A model generated the notes under the pieces. That model saw only the letters and a program-made list of their open reading frames with translations, was not told where the DNA came from and ran no database searches. Made by a program: the position numbers and the translations under genes. From Alphaproteobacteria bacterium (GTDB taxonomy: Bacteria > Pseudomonadota > Alphaproteobacteria > Bin95), in NCBI GenBank assembly GCA_022822125.1, contig JAJECF010000209.1:1-12247 (forward strand): 12,247 nt of DNA. The letters are read 5' to 3'. This document shows positions 5,591-12,247 of the stretch, in pieces (position 1 is the stretch's first letter; the number at the start of each line of letters is the position of its first letter).

Positions 5591-6619
5591 TCAGCAAACG
5601 GAGCGGAGATAGTTGCGCAAATTATCGCCACGTTTCAGGCCAAGTTTCTGACGTATATTGTTGCGATGAAAATCGACAGTACTTGTTGCCCGTGACATCA
5701 GGTTTGCAATCTCTTTCGTTGTATTGCCGCGCATGATCAGTTGGGCAATTTCAGCTTCGGTCGCGGTCAGCCCCTCGAATACCGTAGCGAGCTTCGACGA
5801 AAGCGTAGAGGTTATCGACTTGAGGTTGGTTTCAACCAGTTTCAGATACTCGCCGCCCGCGCAGTCCATGTCCACGAACCGCCATACCTTTGAAATGTGG
5901 GGAATTACCAGAGTATTGATTTCCCGCAGGATTTGCTCGTTGTGTTCCAACTGCGATTTCTCGACACTTGCGAGCAGGACCCTCAGAGCCGTGTTGGCCT
6001 CTTCGAGATCGTGAGTGCGCTCGGCAACACGCTGCTCCATCCGGTCCAGGGAATCCTGCAAAGCGGCTTCAAGGCGCTCGCGTTCTGCAATTTCCACAAG
6101 TGATCGGAGGTTTGACTCGATCACGTTCCCAAATGCCTGCAGGCCTTCCCGGAAGAGGAGAGCGCTTTCATTCCGGCGGCGATCCAGCACACAGATCGTT
6201 CCGAACGGTTCGCCGCTCGGCCACCTCAACGGGTACCCGATGTAAAAGCTCATGCCGTGATCGAGATCTTCGTTCTCCGACCAGTCGGGGTCGCGGGTCG
6301 CGTCTTCGACGACCAGTTCGCCGTCATTCTTGAAAACGCCATAACAGTACAGAGATTCGTTGAGTTGGTACTCCCGCCCGACGTCATACGGATTACCTTC
6401 AGTCCGACTGCTTACATAAACCGTATGCTTCGGCAATTCGGTACGCATGATCAATGCGGCGGGAACACCGGCAAGCTTCGCAACCAGATCGACAACCTGT
6501 TGCCATTGTGCAATCGTTTCCTGCGGAATTTCGGGCAGTCGAGCCGTCACGATAACCGATCCACGTTTCGAGGCTCCGTTTACGGACACGAACCGCACGA
6601 AGCGATCCGCTGCAGGCAT
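5591..6619 (-). CDS. GAF-domain, coiled-coil, LuxR-type transcriptional regulator
   Basis: 342 residues. Residues about 30-175 form a GAF sensor: [20 protein letters not shown], then [40 protein letters not shown] and [10 protein letters not shown]. Residues about 176-235 are heptad-rich ([20 protein letters not shown], then [17 protein letters not shown]), a dimerising signalling coiled coil. Residues 283-340 are a LuxR/GerE HTH with [20 protein letters not shown] and [22 protein letters not shown] domains bind small ligands, haem, chromophores or metal clusters; no kinase or receiver domain is present, so it is a one-component cytoplasmic regulator. Cysteines are few (C92, C143, C253, C342) and no cluster motif stands out. 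The ATG at 6619 has a poor ribosome site; a GTG near residue 24 is an alternative start that keeps every domain. The target may be its own long upstream region or the divergent hydrolase operon. Confidence 0.88.
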   Translation of the reverse strand: MPAADRFVRFVSVNGASKRGSVIVTARLPEIPQETIAQWQQVVDLVAKLAGVPAALIMRTELPKHTVYVSSRTEGNPYDVGREYQLNESLYCYGVFKNDGELVVEDATRDPDWSENEDLDHGMSFYIGYPLRWPSGEPFGTICVLDRRRNESALLFREGLQAFGNVIESNLRSLVEIAERERLEAALQDSLDRMEQRVAERTHDLEEANTALRVLLASVEKSQLEHNEQILREINTLVIPHISKVWRFVDMDCAGGEYLKLVETNLKSITSTLSSKLATVFEGLTATEAEIAQLIMRGNTTKEIANLMSRATSTVDFHRNNIRQKLGLKRGDNLRNYLRSVC

Positions 6620-7282
6620 GGCCCGAAAGAGACTTCAGAACAATATCCACTGGAAGCCTCGTTCCGGTTGATCGGCTGTCGGCTGGCTGTCAATGTCGGA
6701 CCTCGACTTCGCATACACTGCATGAACTCGATGCTATCCGTTCGCCGGGTTAACCGGCATACTTGGAAAATACGGGGGTTTTTCAGGGTAAAGCTCCATA
6801 GTTCCAGTCTCATAACCTGGGGTATGGCGATGCTCCGCCTGCAGGGTATACCGTTCGCAGGCGTTCTGCCCACCCATGATGGCATGGGTGGGCATCCCGA
6901 GCCTATTCACAGCATTGCCAGTGACCGGAGACATTGTTGCCGGACCGCCTCAGACAACCGCCCTGCAATCGGCCGATCGGGATCCGGGCGCACATAGCGA
7001 AAGCAGGTGGCGGCTGATGCTCCTGGGGAAGTCGCACGGCCCGACGCGCTCACCGCCGGCGTTCCAGTCGCTCGGCTCGATCCTGCTGCTGCCCTGGCGG
7101 CGCCACTTGATCGCTTCACTGTCGACATCGCTCCAATAATATGGGGATTGCCCCCCTTTTTCTCCCGGCGCTCAACCCATCTGTTTCCCCGCGTCGCGTT
7201 CTGTTACCGGAATTATGACGGACTCTTGTCCGGAAATGCGGCGATCGCCGCCTACAGAGCATGGGGACAGGAGGAATTCGCG
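6620..7282. other. 663-bp divergent intergenic region with structured DNA
   Basis: It lies between the leftward regulator and the rightward hydrolase operon. I see no gene. It holds two adjacent hairpins (6836-6894), an 8-bp palindrome GGTATACC inside the first loop, an 8-bp palindrome GGTTAACC near 6747-6754, and a small CGGAC/GTCCG dyad near 7222-7236. Promoters for both divergent transcripts should lie here, and the TAATAT at about 7136-7141 is a possible -10 for the operon, but no matching -35 is convincing. Confidence 0.45.
6836..6894. other. Two adjacent stem-loops, possible small RNA or leader structure
   Basis: CGCCTGC (6836-6842) pairs with GCAGGCG (6857-6863). Three bases later, 6867-6878 pairs perfectly with 6883-6894, a 12-bp stem including GCCCACCCATG, closed by the loop ATGG. 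No T-run follows on either strand, so neither is a standard terminator. The pair lies about 220 bp upstream of the GAF-LuxR start and 390 bp upstream of the hydrolase start. It could be part of a leader RNA, a small RNA, a cruciform protein site or an old element end. Confidence 0.55.
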
Positions 7283-8227
7283 ATGCGAAAAAGTCTGATA
7301 TTCGGCAGCATCGGCGCCGTGGCGATAGCTGGTCTGGGCATCGGCGTCGTCACGGCGAACACCGATGGCCTCGACGCGTGGAAGTCGGGGAAAAACAACA
7401 ACAGGCTCGTTCAGGTCCAGAACACAGGCGGCGTCCGGCCCGACAGCGGCAAAGTCGGCATCGCCTTCTTTTCCAACTCGGCCTTCAAGATAACGTCGCC
7501 CCGCGGCATAGAGATCATGGTCGATCCCTGGCGCAACGACCCGTCGGGCGTTTGGGGCGTCTGGTATCGCATGGAGTTTCCCCTGGTCGACGTCGACATC
7601 GGCCTGTCGACACACGCCCATTTCGACCATGACGCCCTCGGCCGGCTCGATGCCAACATGCTGCTCGACCGCATGGCGGGAACCTTCGTGCTGGGCGACG
7701 TCAAGATTACGGGTATCGCCGACAAGCACCAATGCGTGGCGGCGGGGATCATTCCGTGGACCGAGGCGGTCAAGCAGTTCGAAGGCCGCGAGAACATTTG
7801 CCCGCCCGGCAACTATCGGCATCTCGACAACAGCTTGTACCTTATCGAGACCGGTGGCCTGAGGCTTCTCATGTGGGGCGACAACCGTCCGAATCCTCCC
7901 AAGGAGGTATTGGAGCGGATCGGCGACGTCGACATCGTGTTCGTTCCGGTCGACGGATCGGGTCACATCCTGAATTACGAACAGGCCGATGCCGTGGTCG
8001 CCATGACCAGGGCGAACATCGCCATTCCTCATCACTATCTCGTGCCGGAAACCACCTTCTACACGTCGACCCTCGACACGGCGCTGGAATGGACGAAGAC
8101 CCACGAGCACACCCTCCTCAAGGGGGCCTCGATCGAGGTCTCCCAGGCCGATGTCAAAGGCAAGTCCGGGCATGTCTTCTATTTCGGCTCCAACAACATG
8201 GTCTCGGAATTGGCGAAGAAGAAATAG
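7283..8227 (+). CDS. Exported metallo-beta-lactamase-fold hydrolase, UlaG-like
   Basis: 314 residues from the ATG at 7283, which has a near-perfect AGGAGG site; in-frame codons further upstream (to 7007) are not coding-like and would bury the signal sequence. Residues 1-26 are a basic plus hydrophobic signal or membrane anchor (SLIFGSIGAVAIAGLGIGVV), placing the enzyme in the periplasm. The metal-binding HxHxDH motif is STHAHFDHDA (H111, H113, D115, H116). Later candidate ligands are H149 or H180, D200 in LLMWGDN, and H250/H251 in IAIPHHYLVP, in the order expected of a two-metal active site. The fold hydrolyses esters, lactones, phosphodiesters or thioesters; the substrate cannot be deduced. 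The next gene starts 25 bp downstream, so they very probably share a transcript. Confidence 0.88.
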   Translation: MRKSLIFGSIGAVAIAGLGIGVVTANTDGLDAWKSGKNNNRLVQVQNTGGVRPDSGKVGIAFFSNSAFKITSPRGIEIMVDPWRNDPSGVWGVWYRMEFPLVDVDIGLSTHAHFDHDALGRLDANMLLDRMAGTFVLGDVKITGIADKHQCVAAGIIPWTEAVKQFEGRENICPPGNYRHLDNSLYLIETGGLRLLMWGDNRPNPPKEVLERIGDVDIVFVPVDGSGHILNYEQADAVVAMTRANIAIPHHYLVPETTFYTSTLDTALEWTKTHEHTLLKGASIEVSQADVKGKSGHVFYFGSNNMVSELAKKK

Positions 8228-8252
8228 GATCGACCGGCCCGTCGCCATCGCA

Positions 8253-9545
8253 ATGCGGTTGCAGCCGTTATGGCGGGGGATCCGGCGCCCCGCCATTTCT
8301 CTTGTTGCTATCGCTACGCTCTTCGCCGCGATTTTCCCGTTTGCAGCGCCAGCAAAGGCGCACTTCAAACTCAACATCAACATCCGCGTCTTCCATATCG
8401 TCCACGACCCACGGGGGCTTCGCATTCTCGCCCGGCTCCCCATGGCCTACCTGGTCGCCGACAAGGTCGGCACAGAGGCGGCTGACGGAACGCGGAAGCC
8501 GGCGCCTTACACGACCAACCGGCTGGAAGACGATGTTCTCGTTCACTATCTGGATCCGGCCGCCCTGCGCGGCGATCCGGCGGGCCTCGGCCGGATTCTT
8601 GCCGAGGCGCTCGTCCTGGAGACCGGCGGTAAACAACTGCGCGCCTTCCAGGGGCGCCTGCGCGCCTATCCTGCGACGCACCAGCCGCCGTTCGCGCGTC
8701 TCGGAGAAGCCGAGGCGGCGCTGACGGGGCCCGTCTACAGCAATGGTTTCGCGACGACCTACGTCGGCGATACCGTCGTCGATATCGAATTGATCTATCC
8801 CTATCGAGGCCACGCAACCGCCTATTCGCTGCGCAGCCGTCTCGACCCCGGCCTGGCAGGCCAGGCAGACACGGCCAACCTCATCCTGGATCATGCGAGC
8901 GACCCGCCTCTGATCTTTCGTATCCGAGGACTGCTTTCCGAACCGGCGGTCGTCTCGCATTCGGTCCTGAGAGCCGCGTGGACCTTTATCAGGGAGGGCG
9001 TGCATCACATATTCGAAGGAACGGATCATGTCCTTTTCGTTCTTTGCCTTGTCCTGGGGGCCGCAACCGTGGGCGCGCTCGTGTGGCGCATCACTGGATT
9101 CACCCTCGGCCACACTGTCACCCTGAGCCTGGGATTCTTCGGATACGCGCCTCGCGGAGCATGGTTCGTTCCGGTGGTCGAAACCGGGATCGCCCTGTCT
9201 ATCGTCTATGCTGCGGTCGCAGCGCTTGCGGGATCGAGACGAACGCCGACGATGGTGATCACCGCCGCGCTCGGCCTGCTGCACGGGTTCGGTTTTTCCT
9301 TCGTGCTGCGCGAGATTCTCCGGCTCGACTCCCCGAACCTGTGGCAGAGCCTGCTCGCCTTTAATGTCGGCGTCGAGATCGGCCAACTGCTGATCGCGCT
9401 GGCGGTGTGGCCGGTCTTGGCCTTAGTCTTCAGGACGATGCCTAAACGCATGACGATGGTACGCTGGAGCATCGCGTTGCCCTGCATCTTCGTCGCCACG
9501 CTGTGGACCGGCGAGCGGGGAGCTCAACTCTTGTCCGTCCTGTAA
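8253..9545 (+). CDS. HupE/UreJ-family membrane protein with large extracytoplasmic N-terminal domain
   Basis: 430 residues from the ATG at 8253; the ribosome site is weak, consistent with coupling to the gene 25 bp upstream. Residues 11-36 are a signal peptide (AISLVAIATLFAAIFPFAAP). Residues 37-235 form a soluble, beta-rich extracytoplasmic domain that starts at AHFKLNINIRVFHIVHDPRG. Residues about 238-428 are a HupE/UreJ_2-type membrane domain with its signatures: EGVHHIFEGTDHVLFVLCLV, FTLGHTVTLSL, GLLHGFGFSF and FNVGVEIGQL. The repeated membrane histidines (H251, H252, H259, H287, H344) are the metal-handling candidates. HupE and UreJ relatives are linked to nickel supply for hydrogenase and urease, but neither enzyme is nearby, and for this long subfamily the transported species is unproven. 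Pairing with an exported metallo-hydrolase suggests metal delivery or a joint envelope function. Confidence 0.88.
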   Translation: MRLQPLWRGIRRPAISLVAIATLFAAIFPFAAPAKAHFKLNINIRVFHIVHDPRGLRILARLPMAYLVADKVGTEAADGTRKPAPYTTNRLEDDVLVHYLDPAALRGDPAGLGRILAEALVLETGGKQLRAFQGRLRAYPATHQPPFARLGEAEAALTGPVYSNGFATTYVGDTVVDIELIYPYRGHATAYSLRSRLDPGLAGQADTANLILDHASDPPLIFRIRGLLSEPAVVSHSVLRAAWTFIREGVHHIFEGTDHVLFVLCLVLGAATVGALVWRITGFTLGHTVTLSLGFFGYAPRGAWFVPVVETGIALSIVYAAVAALAGSRRTPTMVITAALGLLHGFGFSFVLREILRLDSPNLWQSLLAFNVGVEIGQLLIALAVWPVLALVFRTMPKRMTMVRWSIALPCIFVATLWTGERGAQLLSVL

Positions 9546-9936
9546 CGACGTTTAGGCGCGACCGACACCTCGCAGTGTCATGAAGCTATCCGTACGCACC
9601 ATGGCCGCCAGCCTGCTTTCGCCGTTCGATTCAAAGACAGGTGTCAATTTCCTCCCTATCCATCCAATCGCCAAGAAGAACGGGTAAACGTCGAGCCTTT
9701 GCGACCCGACGCGAGACCGACCGCGGCAGCCGCCCTGGCTAAGGGGCCGGGGCACGGGAAGTGGGGCTTCAATTTCACCCTGCACCAGGTGCGCTCTCGA
9801 TATGCCGGAGGCTACCTCCAGCACTCGACAAGAACGGTGGACTTCCGTGCCGCCGCGGCCACGTCTTCCGGCGAACTGGGCTTGTCCGACCGGGCCGTTG
9901 CACAACCGGCGATCCCGCCCGGCTTCCAGCGGACGC
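9546..9936. other. 391-bp spacer between convergent transcripts
   Basis: The HupE-like gene reads in from the left and the AbiE pair from the right. Visible structures are small: GACAC/GTGTC near 9564-9579, GCACC-A-GGTGC at 9782-9792 and GGAGG-CTA-CCTCC at 9807-9819. None has a T-run, so no terminator can be named with confidence. No recognisable gene was found on either strand. Confidence 0.4.
9580..9687 (+). CDS. Possible 35-residue ORF after the HupE-like gene
   Basis: ATG at 9580, stop at 9685-9687, giving MKLSVRTMAASLLSPFDSKT and ending in PIHPIAKKNG. It has no ribosome site, and a small GACAC/GTGTC dyad sits right before the start. Codon bias is intermediate. The opposite strand is also open here (9552-9905) with a sequence no more convincing. 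It may be a gene fragment or chance; I recognise nothing. Confidence 0.15.
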   Translation: MKLSVRTMAASLLSPFDSKTGVNFLPIHPIAKKNG

Positions 9937-10758
9937 TCACGCCTGCGTTTCCCCCTTCCACGGTTCGCCCGGAAGCAGCGGGATCAATCGCTCGGAGACC
10001 ACCTGCGCCGCTTCCGCCGGCCGCCACTCGAAGCCCGGCCGCAGCAGCGCGCTCATGCCGGCATCGAACTGCGCATTGCCGATCTTTCCCGCCAGGTTCC
10101 GCTCGAACATCGCGCGGGTCACCGGACTTCCCTCGTGCTCCGTATACGCCCGGAACGCCGCAACGATCCGTCCGGCATCGCTCCGCCGGTCCGCCAGCCC
10201 GATCGCCAGGTCGAACAGATCCCGGCCCTTTCGGCGCTGGTAGAGCGCCCGCATCTTGGTCGCCAGCAGTTCGTCGAGCTCGTAGGTCGCGATATCGGCC
10301 TGCCCGGAATACCACCGCGACTCGACCGGGAACGGGTGTTTGGTAAAACCCAGCACCGCAAAATGCTCGCGGGTGGCGATCTCGACCTTGAGGCGCAGCC
10401 GGATCGCCGGCACGTCCTCGGACCGGAACCGGTAGCCGAACGTCACCCGGCCCTGGGACTGCTTCCACCGCGCTTCGCCGAGCCAGGGATCGAGCGCGTT
10501 CCGCAAGCCGTCCATGATCGGCCCGGCCGGCCCGGCCGCCACCTGGACCAGATCGATATCCTCGGAGTAGCGCGCGGGCGGCGTCAGGTAGAGCTTGTAG
10601 AGCGCGGTGCCGCCCCGGAAGGCGAGCGCCCCGGCGAGGACGGGATCGGAGAATATCTCGACCAGGGCCCGGCTGATGACCAGGTCCTGCTCGACCTGGA
10701 AGTCCTCGGCCCACGGCGCCCGCTCCCGCCACTGGGTGATGTAGTCCCGCGGTATCAC
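9937..10758 (-). CDS. abiEii: AbiEii-type nucleotidyltransferase toxin (type IV toxin-antitoxin)
   Basis: 273 residues from a GTG at 10758, chosen because it overlaps the upstream gene's stop in GTGA, the usual coupling arrangement. Motif I is FRGGTALYKLYL followed by RYSEDIDLV (residues 47-71), the GG-T and D-x-D that bind nucleotide and metal in the DNA polymerase-beta-like superfamily. The C-terminal part has LATKMRALYQRRKGRDLFDL (about 165-184), matching the conserved lysine and aspartate motifs III and IV. All key residues appear present. AbiEii toxins are nucleotidyltransferases; studied relatives modify tRNA or bind GTP and stop growth, for example during phage infection. The length is in the family range. 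The antitoxin gene directly precedes it. Confidence 0.92.
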   Translation of the reverse strand: MIPRDYITQWRERAPWAEDFQVEQDLVISRALVEIFSDPVLAGALAFRGGTALYKLYLTPPARYSEDIDLVQVAAGPAGPIMDGLRNALDPWLGEARWKQSQGRVTFGYRFRSEDVPAIRLRLKVEIATREHFAVLGFTKHPFPVESRWYSGQADIATYELDELLATKMRALYQRRKGRDLFDLAIGLADRRSDAGRIVAAFRAYTEHEGSPVTRAMFERNLAGKIGNAQFDAGMSALLRPGFEWRPAEAAQVVSERLIPLLPGEPWKGETQA

Positions 10759-11555
10759 GAGTCCGCCTCGATGCCTGCGTTGACGAACAGCCGCCAATCC
10801 TTCGACCGCGGCGCGCCCGCGGCTTCCGCGCCGGGCAGGAGCTTCGTGAAGTTGCGCGCGCGCCGCCGCACATGCGCCTTGAGCAGCGCCGCCCGGTCTG
10901 CGGCCCCGACATGCTCCAGCAGGTAGCCCAGGCGCTGCGCCCAGAGGACCGATGCGGATCGCGAGGCCTCGACGAGACGCTGCGGGTCCATGTCCTCGCC
11001 GAGCTCGGAAAGCACGCCCGCCACCCGGTCCAGGCCCCCGGCGCGGCGCATGTACCCGACGAGATCGACCGCCGTCGCCTCCACGGTCGAGACAAGAACG
11101 GTTCCGCGCGGATTGTTGACGCTCTCGACCGGCACTGCGGCGAGGTTCCGGCGCGCGACGAACGCGACCCTGACGGCGCCGCAGACGATCGCCTCCCGGT
11201 TCCTTTCCACGACCACCTGGAGTTCCTGCGGGCGATGATGGGCCGCGCCGTGATATTGCGCGGCCGAGAGGAGGCCGACATAGTAGCGGATACTCCGCCG
11301 CTCCATCAGCGCCGGGACGAACTGGTCCGCCGGCAGGCAGCCGAGCCGCCTGTATTCGGGGGGCACGATGACGTAGAATCCGCGCGCCGGACTGGCGATC
11401 TCCCCCTTTGCCGCGAGGCGGCTCAGCGCCTGTCGCGCCGCCGCTCCGGAGACCCCGAGGGCCGAGCGCAGCTCGGACGAGGTGAAGTGATGGCGGCCGC
11501 GGGCGGCCAGATCGGCGATGACGTCGCGCGCGCGCGGTGCGGTGGACTCAGACAT
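10755..11555 (-). CDS. abiEi: AbiEi-type antitoxin and transcriptional repressor
   Basis: 266 residues from the ATG at 11555; a GTG three codons earlier (11564) is the alternative start. Residues about 8-60 form a winged helix: RARDVIADLAARGRHHFTSS, then ELRSALGVSGAAARQALSRL and GFYVIVPPEY. The rest is the AbiEi C-terminal antitoxin domain, with stretches such as SIRYYVGLLSAAQYHGAAHH and RGTVLVSTVEATAVDLVGYM. In studied systems the N-terminal domain represses the operon by binding inverted repeats at the promoter, and the C-terminal domain is needed for antitoxis without a stable complex with the toxin. The stop overlaps the toxin start by 4 bp. A matching inverted repeat lies right upstream. 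The start has no clear ribosome site, so a leaderless or very short leader transcript is possible. Confidence 0.9.
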   Translation of the reverse strand: MSESTAPRARDVIADLAARGRHHFTSSELRSALGVSGAAARQALSRLAAKGEIASPARGFYVIVPPEYRRLGCLPADQFVPALMERRSIRYYVGLLSAAQYHGAAHHRPQELQVVVERNREAIVCGAVRVAFVARRNLAAVPVESVNNPRGTVLVSTVEATAVDLVGYMRRAGGLDRVAGVLSELGEDMDPQRLVEASRSASVLWAQRLGYLLEHVGAADRAALLKAHVRRRARNFTKLLPGAEAAGAPRSKDWRLFVNAGIEADS

Positions 11556-11564
11556 AACGCCCAC

Positions 11565-11606
11565 AAAGTAGCATTTTTAGTCACTTTATCAATCTAATAT
11601 CGTAAA
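11565..11606 (-). promoter_or_regulatory. AbiE operon promoter/operator region
   Basis: This A/T-rich patch immediately precedes the antitoxin gene in otherwise GC-rich DNA. Bases 11565-11587 contain an inverted repeat: AAAGT and ACTTT arms, 8-bp half-sites with 6 of 8 paired, around an A/T-rich centre. Possible promoter boxes on the minus strand are TTGATA (11592-11587) with TACTTT (11570-11565) at 16-bp spacing; TAAAAAT (11579-11573) is an alternative -10. The repeat would overlap the promoter, as expected for AbiEi autorepression. Confidence 0.5.
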
Positions 11607-11787
11607 TTGCGAGTCCATCCGCTCGATTGCGGACCCTCGACGGTTCCTTCGCCTGCTCTCGAGACCATGCCGGTCGCGGCACGCACACGCCCGCGCCGCC
11701 ACAGCCCGAGGTCCATGCCGCCCCTGCCGCGGTCGCGCGCCGGCGGCTCCGGGCAAGTTGCGTCCACCGAGCGGCGCAGGCAGATTT
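11607..11787. other. Spacer between NYN gene and AbiE operon
   Basis: A short GC-rich stretch after the NYN stop codon. I see no terminator, repeat or believable small gene. The A/T-rich AbiE promoter begins at its left edge. Confidence 0.4.
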
Positions 11788-12247
11788 CTACCACCTTGCA
11801 GGTTTGCGGATGTTCGTGCCGGGAATCGGATTCGGCAACTGCGAATGCTTCAGTGCGTTGGTCCGGATACGGCGGGCGAAGTCGGCATGCGCCAGAAGCT
11901 GGCGAGACGGCTCCCTGCGACCCGGCGTCACCAGTCCGATCCGCTTGCCACGGTGCAGCTTCACAAGGCGCATGGCCTCCGCCAGGTCGCTATCGTTGCC
12001 CACCACGACGGTGCAGTCGCAGGCATCCAGCCATCCGTCATTGAGAAGATGCACGGCAAGGTTGACGTTCGATCCCTTCTCCTCGGTCCTGACAACCTCA
12101 GCCGAACGCCGGTTTCCTGCCGGCCTTGCCAGCGGCATGCGCACGGGATGACTCAGGAAATGCCCGAAATACACCTCGACCTCGGGCCGGAACCGTTGCA
12201 CGGCGCGCAGATACGCGTCCTGGCGCTGCGGCTTGGACGGATCGCCG
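11788..12247 (-). CDS. NYN-domain protein (putative RNase), N-terminus outside window
   Basis: The frame is open through the right edge; 152 C-terminal residues are visible, beginning GDPSKPQRQDAYLRAVQRF. They contain YFGHFLSHPVRMPLARPAG, then VVRTEEKGSNVNLAVHLLND and CDCTVVVGNDSDLAEAMRLV, and end in NIRKPARW. This is the second half of a NYN domain (PIN-like nuclease fold): the acidic KGSNVNLA and GNDSDL motifs hold metal-binding aspartates of the active site. Relatives of this length end with nearly the same IRKPAGW tail, so the C-terminus is complete. NYN proteins are predicted single-strand RNA nucleases; the substrate is unknown. It lies 224 bp upstream of the AbiE operon on the same strand, with no terminator seen between them. 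Confidence 0.88.
   Translation of the reverse strand, partial: GDPSKPQRQDAYLRAVQRFRPEVEVYFGHFLSHPVRMPLARPAGNRRSAEVVRTEEKGSNVNLAVHLLNDGWLDACDCTVVVGNDSDLAEAMRLVKLHRGKRIGLVTPGRREPSRQLLAHADFARRIRTNALKHSQLPNPIPGTNIRKPARW

Noticed and set aside
7007..7282. 92-codon N-terminal extension of the metallo-hydrolase
   Set aside because: The ATG at 7283 has an AGGAGG site and begins a signal sequence; the upstream codons are not coding-like and would hide it.
7172..9386. Long minus-strand frames opposite the hydrolase and HupE-like genes
   Set aside because: Antisense shadows of two genes with clear motifs and start signals.
9552..9905. Minus-strand open frame of 117 codons after the HupE-like gene
   Set aside because: Mixed composition, no ribosome site and no recognisable family; no better supported than the tiny plus-strand frame opposite.
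1..12247. CRISPR array
   Set aside because: No regularly spaced repeats of 20-40 bp with unique spacers were seen; the only short repeats are the 9-mers at 1075-1202 and the element motifs.

Overview
The window is GC-rich, with strong third-codon G/C bias, GTG starts and Shine-Dalgarno-led genes. It looks like chromosomal accessory DNA of an alphaproteobacterium (Rhodospirillales or Hyphomicrobiales type). That assignment rests on protein style and gene content, not on a marker gene. No rRNA, tRNA or CRISPR array was seen. Several genes are cut, frameshifted or reduced to tails, so the region has been rearranged repeatedly.

Left part (1-1822) has plasmid or integrative-element character. It holds the 3' part of a DUF2493/SLOG-family gene. 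Against its end lies a 342-bp miniature element (302-643) with 93-bp inverted repeats around the tail of a tyrosine recombinase. A gene-poor stretch follows, carrying a perfect 14-bp-stem hairpin and four copies of CGTTACACG (one inverted). This lies upstream of a small ribbon-helix-helix protein that resembles relaxosome accessory proteins.

Middle part (1823-5590) contains a frameshifted LuxR-type regulator, an intact exported outer-membrane beta-barrel protein, and a leftward taurine/nitrate-type ABC substrate-binding protein. The ATPase gene downstream of that binding protein is cut off before its Walker A motif. A terminator with a C(UUCG)G loop separates the two. Upstream of the binding protein is a decayed reading frame with a 17-bp dyad over its start codon.

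Right-centre part (5591-9545) contains a GAF/coiled-coil/LuxR regulator read leftward. After a 663-bp spacer with two adjacent strong hairpins comes a rightward two-gene operon: an exported UlaG-like metallo-beta-lactamase-fold hydrolase and a HupE/UreJ-type membrane protein with a large extracytoplasmic N-terminal domain. This pair is the best candidate here for a coherent functional system that is poorly described.

Right end (9937-12247) is a leftward AbiE (type IV) toxin-antitoxin pair with overlapping genes and an operator-like inverted repeat at the promoter. Upstream of it, also leftward, is a NYN-domain putative RNase whose N-terminus lies outside the window.
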